Source: Betaproteobacteria bacterium (GTDB lineage: Bacteria > Pseudomonadota > Gammaproteobacteria > Burkholderiales > Casimicrobiaceae). From it: a stretch of DNA of 12,368 bases. The translations under genes were made by a program, and so were the position numbers. Below are positions 7,161-12,368 of the stretch, in pieces. The notes beneath the pieces were generated by a model, which was not told where the DNA came from, did not search any database, and worked only from the letters and a program-made list of their open reading frames with translations. The stretch is from contig JANXZT010000261.1 of assembly GCA_025355395.1 (NCBI GenBank), positions 1-12,368 of the forward strand, in the 5' to 3' direction. The first letter of the stretch is position 1; every line of letters begins with the position of its first letter.

Positions 7161-7827
7161 GGATGGCCGTTGCGAGCAGCAGGTCCTCCGGGTAAGTCAC
7201 CTTGATATTGGTCGTGCTTCCGAGGACCAATCGCGGCGTCATCCCCATTGCCTCCACTGCATGGGCTTCGTCCGTTGCGTGCTCGGAACCTGGCCGGGCG
7301 AACGCTTCCTGAAGCGTCCGGTATCGGAACATCTGGGGCGTCTGGGCCCGCCATAATCCTTCGCGCGGCTCAGAGCGCACCATGCGTGCGTGCTCATCCG
7401 AGCGCTTCAATGTACCGGTTACCGGAACGGCGAGCAGTCCGCCCACCATGTCATCGGCAAGTTCTTTCTGCAGGCGCAGCACCGACGCCCGGTCGAGGCA
7501 CGGCCGCACCGCGTCATGCACCACGATCCAATCATCATCGGTTGCGATGCCGGAGAGTGCGACGAGGGCATTGTGAATCGATGCGGCCCGCGTTGCGCCA
7601 CCACAGCGCAGGACCGTTACGTCGTCACGTACGGGCATCGCGCCGTCGAACCATTGGTCGCCCTGCGCGAGCACGACGTAGGTCATGGCCGGCGCGAGGG
7701 CGGATGTCAATCGCTCGACAGCGTGCTGAAGGACCGGCTTGCCGCACAGCAGGGAATATTGCTTGGGCATGCCGGCGCCGAAGCGAAAGCCGTTTCCGGC
7801 CGCGGGGATCAAGGCATAGCAACTCAA
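7132..7827 (-). CDS. ispD: 2-C-methyl-D-erythritol 4-phosphate cytidylyltransferase (IspD)
   Basis: Third enzyme of the MEP pathway, joining CTP and methylerythritol phosphate to give CDP-ME; 231 aa, against 236 in E. coli. Motifs are ALIPAAGNGFRFGAGMPKQY (5-24, Lys22), CGGATRAASIHNAL (75-88), VVHDAVRPC (Asp105), EGLWRAQTPQMF and NIKVTYPEDL (Lys209). Where many relatives have a PVTDTLK-type motif this one reads PVTGTLK (135-141), keeping the Thr but with Gly for Asp. The start is taken as TTG 7827, giving MSCYALIPAAG as in relatives; no in-frame ATG or GTG fits. It overlaps the aceB stop by 4 bp (TTGA), suggesting translational coupling. ispF, its usual partner, is not adjacent. The 3' end runs 29 bp into ispG. 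Upstream in the same frame is only antisense-frame aceB sequence. Confidence 0.93.
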   Translation of the reverse strand: MSCYALIPAAGNGFRFGAGMPKQYSLLCGKPVLQHAVERLTSALAPAMTYVVLAQGDQWFDGAMPVRDDVTVLRCGGATRAASIHNALVALSGIATDDDWIVVHDAVRPCLDRASVLRLQKELADDMVGGLLAVPVTGTLKRSDEHARMVRSEPREGLWRAQTPQMFRYRTLQEAFARPGSEHATDEAHAVEAMGMTPRLVLGSTTNIKVTYPEDLLLATAILTALARSGC

Positions 7828-9425
7828 TCGATGCACTCGTACGCCGGCAGGGTCAGGAACTCGACGAACACGTCGTTGTTGACGAGAACGGCGAAGATCT
7901 TTGCGGCTTGGTCGTAGCGCCCCTCGCCGAAGCCCCCGCCAAGCAGCTCGCGGATGCGCGACATCTCCTCGGGGATCATCGAAGCCACCATGGCGTTGTC
8001 GATCTTGCGGCCATCGTCGAGCTTGCCCTTCGTCGAGCGAATCCACTGCCACACCTGCGAGCGGGAGATCTCGGCGGTCGCCGCATCTTCCATGAGATTG
8101 AAGATCGGGACCGCACCCTGTCCCGCGAGCCAGGCACCGATGTACTGGATCGCGACATTGATGTTGAGCCGCAGCCCTTTTTCGGTAATCGGCGACTCGG
8201 GCTCGAACTTGAGCAGATCGGCAGCCGTTACGCGCACGTCTTCGCGCTTGCGAGTGGCGATCTGGTTTGCCGCGGGCATCAAACGGTCGAACGCGTCCTT
8301 CGCAACCGGCACCAATCCGGGATGCGCGACCCACGTGCCATCGTGGCCGTAGGCGGCTTCACGTTCCTTGTCGGCCCTCACCTTGGCGAACGCTTCGGTA
8401 TTGGCTGCCTCGTCGTTCTTTACCGGAATCTGTGCGGCCATGCCGCCCATCGCGTGGATATTGCGGCGGTGACAGGTCTTGATGAGAAGCTCGGCGTAGC
8501 TTTTCATGAAATGCGTGGTCATGGTGATGAGTGCGCGATCGGCGAGGCAGAAATCGCGATGGCTGCGGAATTTCTTGATGCAACTGAAGATGTAGTCCCA
8601 GCGCCCGGCATTGAGGCCGGCCGAGTGCTCACGCAATTCGTACAGGATTTCGTCCATCTCGAAGGCAGCGAGGATGGTCTCGATCAGCACAGTGGCCTTG
8701 ATCGATCCGCGGGGAATGCCGAGGTCATCCTGAGCCATGACGAATATGTCGTTCCATAGCCGTGCTTCGAGGTGGCTTTCGAGCTTGGGTAGGTAGAAAT
8801 ACGGTCCGCTGCCGCGCGAACGCAACTCCTTTGCGTTGTGGAAGAAGTACAGTGCGAAATCGAAGATGCCGCCGGAGATCGGCTGCCCGTCGACGATCAT
8901 GTGCTTTTCGGGCAGGTGCCACCCGCGGGGCCGAACGAACAGCACCGCCGTCTTCTGCCCCAGCGAATAGCGCTTGCCTTCCGTCGAGGTGAAGTCGATC
9001 TGCCGGCGAATGGCATCGCGCAGATTGAGTTGCCCCTGGATGTTGTTATCCCAGCGCGGCGTATTGGCATCCTCGAAGTCGGCCATGAACACCTGCGCGC
9101 CGCAATTCATCGCATTGACGATCATCTTGCGGTCGACCGGTCCGGTGATCTCGACGCGGCGATCCTGGATGTCGGCGAGCACCGGGGAACAGGTCCAGTC
9201 GCCGTCGCGAATGCCGTGCGTTTCAGGAAGGAAGTCGGGCAGCTTTCCGGCATCGAACTCCGCCTGACGCGCGCCACGCCACGCCAGGAGCTTCTCCCGC
9301 CGCGGGCCGAATGCGCGCTGAAGCTTGGCGGCAAAGGCAACCGCGTCGGACGTCAGGATCGTCGCAAAGGGTGGCGTGATTTGCCCGGTAATTTCGATTC
9401 CCGGGCCGTAAATCGGAGTGGACAT
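7824..9425 (-). CDS. aceB: Malate synthase A (glyoxylate shunt)
   Basis: Condenses glyoxylate with acetyl-CoA to malate, allowing growth on acetate or fatty acids. Length is 533 aa, the same as E. coli AceB. The malate synthase signature REHSAGLNAGRWDYIF occupies residues 265-280 and fits the PROSITE-type pattern. Other family segments are VFMADFEDANTPRWDNNIQG (112-131), FVRPRGWHLPEKH, MEDAATAEISRSQ (445-457, with the acidic residue expected to act as catalytic base) and the C-terminal VEFLTLPAYE. ATG 9425 is preceded by GGAAGAG at 9431-9437, a reasonable ribosome site. The gene is followed directly by ispD with a 4-bp overlap and preceded, after 296 bp, by leuA on the same strand. Isocitrate lyase (aceA) is not in the window. 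Confidence 0.97.
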   Translation of the reverse strand: MSTPIYGPGIEITGQITPPFATILTSDAVAFAAKLQRAFGPRREKLLAWRGARQAEFDAGKLPDFLPETHGIRDGDWTCSPVLADIQDRRVEITGPVDRKMIVNAMNCGAQVFMADFEDANTPRWDNNIQGQLNLRDAIRRQIDFTSTEGKRYSLGQKTAVLFVRPRGWHLPEKHMIVDGQPISGGIFDFALYFFHNAKELRSRGSGPYFYLPKLESHLEARLWNDIFVMAQDDLGIPRGSIKATVLIETILAAFEMDEILYELREHSAGLNAGRWDYIFSCIKKFRSHRDFCLADRALITMTTHFMKSYAELLIKTCHRRNIHAMGGMAAQIPVKNDEAANTEAFAKVRADKEREAAYGHDGTWVAHPGLVPVAKDAFDRLMPAANQIATRKREDVRVTAADLLKFEPESPITEKGLRLNINVAIQYIGAWLAGQGAVPIFNLMEDAATAEISRSQVWQWIRSTKGKLDDGRKIDNAMVASMIPEEMSRIRELLGGGFGEGRYDQAAKIFAVLVNNDVFVEFLTLPAYECID

Positions 9426-9502
9426 GAGTCTCTTCCGTTACAAAAGGTGATGCGCCAAGAGGTAACCCCGGTGCCCGGCGTGACCGCGAAGGAATCAGCG
9501 TG

Positions 9503-9524
9503 TTGCGGTGCCGCAATGATATCA
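9503..9524 (-). promoter_or_regulatory. Candidate extended -10 promoter with palindromic operator for aceB
   Basis: On the minus strand TGA-TATCAT (9524-9516) matches an extended -10 element (TGN plus 5 of 6 bases of TATAAT); no good -35 is present, which this promoter class tolerates. Overlapping its downstream edge is a perfect 14-bp palindrome TTGCGG-TG-CCGCAA (9503-9516), placed over the predicted transcription start, where a repressor would block initiation. The transcript would have a leader of about 80 nt before aceB. Glyoxylate-shunt genes are commonly carbon-source regulated. The palindrome is seen directly; promoter and operator roles are inferred, and the regulator is unknown. Confidence 0.4.
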
Positions 9525-9721
9525 GGCGGGACCTTTCCTCGCCGGACGGAGGCGGGGAAGCACGCACGCTTTAGACGTTCCGGTGCAGCGGGCCGCCAAG
9601 CGCCGTCATCACGGAACTTGCCGCCTGCTTGCAGAGGTTCAAGCAATAGCGGACAGTTCCGCGCAGTTAGCGCCTGTTCACGCTATATCCATGCGTGCAA
9701 TGGGCGGGGGGCGAAAATCAG

Positions 9722-11446
9722 TTATGCAACCATGGTGGCGCGCGCCTTGGATGTGGCCGCCCAACCGTGGGCGCAGGCGCGATTGACCGCGCTCACCACC
9801 GCGCGCAACGTCGCCGTAACGATGTTCGGATCGAGTCCGACGCCATACACCGCCTGATCCCGGCCGACCCGTAACTGAACATATGCAGCCGCGGTGGCCG
9901 CTTCGCCGCTGCCGAGCCCGTGCTCGTGGTAATTGAGGACGTGGATGTCCACGCCGGCGCCCTCGCGCAACGCCTGCACGAAAGCGTCGACCGGGCCATT
10001 GCCATGACCGGCAAACGTGCATTCGGTCCCATCGATCAAGAGCCGGGTGGAGAGGTGCTCGACCGTACCCGCGCCCGAGGAGTGCCGCGCCGTGTGATCG
10101 ATGTATTCGAACGGCTCGCGCGCGCTGACATATTCCCGATCGAAGACGGCGTTCAACTCGCTCGCCGACAGCTCCTTCCCGGTCGCATCGGTAATGCGCT
10201 GGATCACCTGGCTGAACTCGATCTGGAGCAGCCGCGGCAAAGAAAGGCCGTAGTCGCGCTCGAGCAGGTAGGCGATGCCGCCCTTGCCGGATTGGCTGTT
10301 GACCCGGATGACTGCGTCGTAGGTGCGGCCGAGATCGGCGGGATCGATGGGCAGATAAGGGACATCCCAAAAACCTTCGGCGTGCGCGGGCGCCGCTGCC
10401 CGTTCGGCGAGCCCCTTCTTGATCGCATCCTGGTGCGAGCCCGAAAACGCCGTGAACACCAGATCCCCGCCATAAGGATGCCGCGGATGCACAGGCAACT
10501 GACTGCAATATTCCACCGTGCGCACGATTGAATTGATATCCGAGAAATCGATGCCGGGATCGATCCCCTGCGTGTAGAGATTCAGCCCGAGAGTGACCAG
10601 GCAGACGTTCCCCGTGCGCTCGCCATTGCCGAAAAGACAGCCTTCCACCCGCTGCGCCCCCGCCATCAGCGCCAGCTCGGCCGCCGCAACGCCGCATCCG
10701 CGATCGTTATGCGGATGCACCGAAAGCACGATGCTCTCGCGCCGTGCAAGCCGCCCCGACATCCATTCGATCTGGTCCGCATAGATGTTGGGGGTCGACA
10801 TCTCGACCGTTGCCGGCAGATTTACGATCATCTTGTGATCCGGCGTAGGCTGCCACACGGCGCTGACGGCGTCGCAAACCTCGGCTGCGAAATCGAGCTC
10901 GGTCGCGGTGAAGCTCTCGGGTGAGTATTCGAAGATCCAGCGCGTGGCGGGCCGCCTGGCAGCGGCGAGCGTAATCAGCCGCGCGCCTTCCACGGCGATC
11001 GCCTCGATGCCTGGCCGATCCATCTTGAAGACGACGCGCCGTTGCGTCGTGGAGGTCGAGTTGTACAGATGAACGATCGCGCTTTTCGCGCCCGCCAGCG
11101 CTTCGAACGTGCGCTCGATCTGCGACTCACGTGCCTGGGTCAACACCTGCACGGTCACGTCCGGCGGAATCATGTCGTCGACGATCAACTGCCGCACGAA
11201 ATCGAAATCGGTCTGGGATGCCGCGGGAAAGCCGACCTCGATCTCCTTGTAACCGAGGTCGACCAACAGCCGGAAGAGGCGCAGCTTGCGGTCGGCGTCC
11301 ATCGGCTCGATCAGGGCCTGGTTGCCATCGCGCAGATCGACGCTGCACCACGTGGGCGCGCGCCTAAGCGTGGCCGACGGCCACTGCCGCTGCGGAAGGT
11401 CGATAGTCGGAAACGATCGGTATTTGCTGGAGGGGTCCGGGCTCAT
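9722..11446 (-). CDS. leuA: 2-isopropylmalate synthase, long (type 2) form
   Basis: First committed enzyme of leucine synthesis, condensing acetyl-CoA with 2-ketoisovalerate; cytoplasmic. Length is 574 aa, the long form also seen in Pseudomonas, Burkholderia and mycobacteria rather than the 523-aa E. coli type. The catalytic barrel shows SVDLRDGNQALIEPM (35-49, Asp40 metal ligand), KEIEVGFPAASQTDFDFVR, VHPHNDRGCGVAAAELAL (243-260, His244 and His246) and LFGNGERTGN (271-280). The regulatory LeuA dimer domain, which binds leucine, covers about 430-560. ATG 11446 fits relatives (SSKYRSFPTI follows) and has GAGGA at 11453-11457 as ribosome site. The frame is open further upstream, but that stretch is leader RNA. 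An apparent leucine attenuator precedes it, so control is likely both transcriptional and by feedback. Confidence 0.97.
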   Translation of the reverse strand: MSPDPSSKYRSFPTIDLPQRQWPSATLRRAPTWCSVDLRDGNQALIEPMDADRKLRLFRLLVDLGYKEIEVGFPAASQTDFDFVRQLIVDDMIPPDVTVQVLTQARESQIERTFEALAGAKSAIVHLYNSTSTTQRRVVFKMDRPGIEAIAVEGARLITLAAARRPATRWIFEYSPESFTATELDFAAEVCDAVSAVWQPTPDHKMIVNLPATVEMSTPNIYADQIEWMSGRLARRESIVLSVHPHNDRGCGVAAAELALMAGAQRVEGCLFGNGERTGNVCLVTLGLNLYTQGIDPGIDFSDINSIVRTVEYCSQLPVHPRHPYGGDLVFTAFSGSHQDAIKKGLAERAAAPAHAEGFWDVPYLPIDPADLGRTYDAVIRVNSQSGKGGIAYLLERDYGLSLPRLLQIEFSQVIQRITDATGKELSASELNAVFDREYVSAREPFEYIDHTARHSSGAGTVEHLSTRLLIDGTECTFAGHGNGPVDAFVQALREGAGVDIHVLNYHEHGLGSGEAATAAAYVQLRVGRDQAVYGVGLDPNIVTATLRAVVSAVNRACAHGWAATSKARATMVA

Positions 11447-11473
11447 GGCGCATCCTCGGCTCGCGGGGCGAGC

Positions 11474-11503
11474 AAAAACACGGGTATCCGTCCGGGTGGA
11501 CGG
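11474..11503 (-). terminator. Putative attenuator terminator stem before leuA
   Basis: On the minus strand CCGTCC-ACCC-GGACGG (11503-11488) forms a perfect 6-bp GC-rich stem, followed after 9 nt by TTTTT (11478-11474). A smaller stem ACGG-ATAC-CCGT (11491-11480) abuts the T run more closely. The offset between the main stem and the T run is not textbook, so termination strength is uncertain. It lies between the leader peptide stop and the leuA ribosome site, where an attenuator is expected. Confidence 0.45.
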
Positions 11504-11555
11504 CGCAGGTAAAGCTCGACAGAAGGAGGGGGGTTTATCTGCGCGCGGGGCGCAG
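11503..11555 (-). promoter_or_regulatory. Alternative RNA pairings of the leucine attenuator
   Basis: Segment 1 CTGCGC (11555-11550, spanning the last Leu codon and next Arg codon) pairs with segment 2 GCGCAG (11544-11539) across a 5-nt loop. Segment 2 plus its neighbour (GCGCAGATAAA, 11544-11534) can instead pair with segment 3 (TTTACCTGCGC, 11513-11503), giving 10 pairs with one mismatch. Segment 3 shares its edge with the CCGTCC arm of the terminator stem (11503-11498). This is the classic 1:2, 2:3, 3:4 arrangement: a ribosome stalled on the Leu codons covers segment 1, frees segment 2 to pair with 3 and would disfavour the 3:4 stem. In addition CCGGGTGG (11576-11569, just before the Leu codons) is exactly complementary to CCACCCGG (11499-11492) in the terminator stem. 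Confidence 0.6.
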
Positions 11556-11633
11556 CAGGAGCAGCAGGCCACCCGGAAGGGAGGTCAGCGCGGGGAGCGC
11601 TTGGGGGCCGTTGGCGAAGAATGCACTGCTCAT
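11535..11633 (-). CDS. Leucine-rich leader peptide of the leuA attenuator
   Basis: A 32-codon frame ends TAA 88 nt before leuA. The peptide begins MSSAFFANGP and ends GGLLLLLRPARR; five successive Leu codons (CTG CTG CTC CTG CTG, 11567-11553) sit close to its end, and eight of its 32 residues are Leu. A Leu run in a short upstream peptide, followed by alternative RNA stems, is the known design of leu operon leaders such as LeuL of enterics. The predicted promoter puts the transcription start within about 0-3 nt of the ATG, so the peptide may be translated from a leaderless message; no Shine-Dalgarno is seen. The frame is open further upstream to 11720, but that would read through the promoter. 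The function is inferred from position, composition and RNA structure. Confidence 0.75.
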   Translation of the reverse strand: MSSAFFANGPQALPALTSLPGGLLLLLRPARR

Positions 11634-11641
11634 AACAATAG

Positions 11642-11671
11642 AATATAACCGCAGCCCGGCCCGCTTGGCAA
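11642..11671 (-). promoter_or_regulatory. Sigma70-type promoter for leader peptide and leuA
   Basis: On the minus strand TTGCCA (11671-11666) is the -35 box (5 of 6 bases of TTGACA) and TATATT (11647-11642) the -10 box (5 of 6 bases of TATAAT), with an 18-bp spacer. This is the best promoter match I found in the window. Initiation 6-9 nt downstream falls at 11636-11633, that is, at or just before the leader peptide ATG. Confidence 0.7.
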
Positions 11672-11831
11672 GCGGAAACCCTTCAACAAGCGAAATCTTG
11701 ACCGGCAAGGTGATGGTCATATAGGGTCAGGGTCGCTACCCCGCCCTCTTATCACCGGATCCGTTCGATCGCCTGCTCGCTGCCAAAACGCTCAACCGTA
11801 GTTACCGCAACCATTGACGACCCCGATCCTT

Positions 11832-11864
11832 CACCCCGGCGAACGCGGGGGCCCATTTTGACTT
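11832..11864 (-). repeat. Diverged inverted copy of the ATTCCC-type palindromic repeat
   Basis: Read on the minus strand, this stretch gives AAAATGGGCCCCCGCGTTCG and continues GCCGGGGTGAA, which parallels the AAAATGGATTCCCGCGGGCG stretch beginning at 11890 on the plus strand. It is therefore a mutated copy facing the tandem array, and the pair (with CCATTTT and AAAATGG facing each other) frames about 25-35 bp of unique sequence, like a REP pair. Confidence 0.55.
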
Positions 11865-11894
11865 TGAAGCGGACTCACTTTGACCTGTAAAAAT

Positions 11895-12050
11895 GGATTC
11901 CCGCGGGCGCGGGAATGACGGTTTCGTAATGGCCAGACCGATGACTTCGGCACCCGGATTCCCGCGGGCGCGGGAATGACGGTTTCGTAGTGGCCAGACC
12001 GGTGACTGCGGCACCCGGATTCCCGCGTTCGCAGGGAACGACGATGGTTT
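11895..12050 (+). repeat. Tandem 61-bp units with dRS3-like palindrome ATTCCC-N8-GGGAAT
   Basis: Two units of 61 bp, 11895-11955 and 11956-12016, differ at only three positions. A third, diverged and truncated unit follows from 12017. Each full unit opens with ATTCCCGCGGGCGCGGGAAT, a palindrome with the same outline as the Neisseria dRS3 element (ATTCCC-N8-GGGAAT), followed by GACGGTTTCGTA and a 30-bp tail ending CGGCACCC. Similar palindromes are scattered in intergenic DNA of many beta- and gammaproteobacteria. In the third unit the palindrome is damaged (GCGTTCGC core, GGGAAC). No adjacent transposase or integrase gene is present in the window. Confidence 0.8.
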
Positions 12051-12144
12051 GTCACGCTTTGTGGAATCCCCAATAGACGCCTTCGTATAGATCGGACTCG
12101 CCGCGTGCCTGAAATCCGTCCCCTCATCTTTTTCACGATGCGCC

Positions 12145-12368
12145 GTGGCACCTCCTGAATCGTCAGCGCCGTGGCGCCGCCGCGACTGGATACTCCTGGC
12201 GCTGCTCGGAATGGTGCATGTGGCGCTCCTCTTCTGGGCGGTACGCGCTGCCCTGGCCGTGCCTTTCGAGCTGTACGAGCCGAGGCCGTTCCTGCGGGTA
12301 GGGCTCGTCACCCCCATCGTGGTCCTCCTCGCGATGGCGATCTGGTGGCGCGCCTATCGCATCATTGC
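12145..12368 (+). CDS. Unidentified membrane protein, 3' end outside the window
   Basis: An open frame from GTG 12145 runs to the window end (74 codons plus two bases). The visible part begins VAPPESSAPWRRRDWILLAL; after this proline-rich, then Arg-rich cytoplasmic-looking start come two probable membrane helices, about residues 15-38 and 52-68, separated by FELYEPRPFLRVG. The positive charge before helix 1 fits an inner-membrane anchor. No family is recognised. No clear Shine-Dalgarno precedes the GTG; the frame is open back to a TAG at 12088-12090, so a non-standard upstream start is possible. The gene is divergent from leuA, with the repeat array between them. G/C-rich third positions and the clean hydrophobic pattern support coding. 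Confidence 0.6.
   Translation, partial: MAPPESSAPWRRRDWILLALLGMVHVALLFWAVRAALAVPFELYEPRPFLRVGLVTPIVVLLAMAIWWRAYRII

Larger units (their letters stand above)
11672..12144. other. Non-coding region between leuA promoter and the last gene, with repeats
   Basis: About 470 bp without a supported gene. The first 150 bp hold nothing I recognise beyond TAGGGTCAGGGTCGC at 11722-11736, which partly resembles the arm of the palindrome at 825-908. Palindromic repeats occupy about 11832-12050. The rest, to 12144, shows TATAGA (12086-12091) without a fitting -35, so no promoter is called for the + strand gene. An open frame on the minus strand across the repeats encodes only low-complexity, Arg/Pro/Gly-rich sequence with no family features. 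Confidence 0.6.

Noticed and set aside
7828..8334. Upstream extension of the ispD frame into aceB
   Set aside because: The IspD N-terminus begins at 7827; the upstream part is the shifted frame of aceB.
7248..8759. Open frame of about 503 codons on the plus strand, opposite aceB and ispD
   Set aside because: Antisense to two clear genes; no family features.
9426..9721. Possible small gene or leuA terminator between leuA and aceB
   Set aside because: Short frames here lack ribosome sites and protein-like composition; only weak 5-bp stems without T runs follow the leuA stop.
11722..11736. Second copy of the palindrome found at 825-908
   Set aside because: Only about 12 of 15 bases of one arm match and no opposite arm is present; at best a remnant.
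11895..12050. Possible CRISPR array because of regularly spaced repeats
   Set aside because: The whole 61-bp unit is repeated, including what would be spacers, there are only two to three units, and no cas gene is present.
11802..12317. Open frames on the minus strand across the repeat cluster
   Set aside because: They translate the palindromic repeats (repeated HSRARGNP-like strings), so they are products of repeat DNA, not proteins.

Overview
The window is GC-rich chromosomal DNA (codon third positions strongly G/C) from a proteobacterium. The best fit is a betaproteobacterium: LeuA is the long 'type 2' form, IspG is the long form (432 aa), and the intergenic repeats resemble those of beta- and gammaproteobacteria. 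The genus cannot be named from the sequence.

Left part (1-5632, + strand): one apparent operon. It encodes an ABC importer of the ferric-ion/2-aminoethylphosphonate/sugar-phosphate type: a solute-binding protein cut by the window edge, a fused two-domain permease and an ATPase. Two predicted cytoplasmic hydrolases follow with almost no spacing: a beta-CASP-like metallo-beta-lactamase-fold protein and a SurE-like nucleotidase. The gene order suggests uptake and intracellular hydrolysis of a phosphorylated organic compound, but the substrate is not shown by sequence. A near-perfect 84-bp palindromic element sits between the binding-protein and permease genes and ends two bases before the permease start codon.

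Middle (5633-9721): ispG (+) converges on ispD (-), and the two coding regions overlap by 29 bp. These are the last-but-one and third steps of the MEP isoprenoid pathway, transcribed towards each other. ispD overlaps the end of aceB (malate synthase A, glyoxylate shunt) by 4 bp through a TTG start, so aceB-ispD looks translationally coupled. An extended -10 candidate and a 14-bp palindrome lie upstream of aceB.

Right part (9722-12368): leuA (- strand, 2-isopropylmalate synthase). It is preceded by what reads as a complete leucine attenuator: a good sigma70-type promoter (TTGCCA-18-TATATT), a 32-codon leader peptide starting almost at the predicted transcription start and carrying five consecutive Leu codons, and mutually exclusive RNA pairings ending in a GC stem and a T run. 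This is the most interesting signal in the window. Beyond it lie about 200 bp of ATTCCC-N8-GGGAAT palindromic repeats in roughly 61-bp tandem units, then the start of an unidentified membrane-protein gene (+) that runs off the end.
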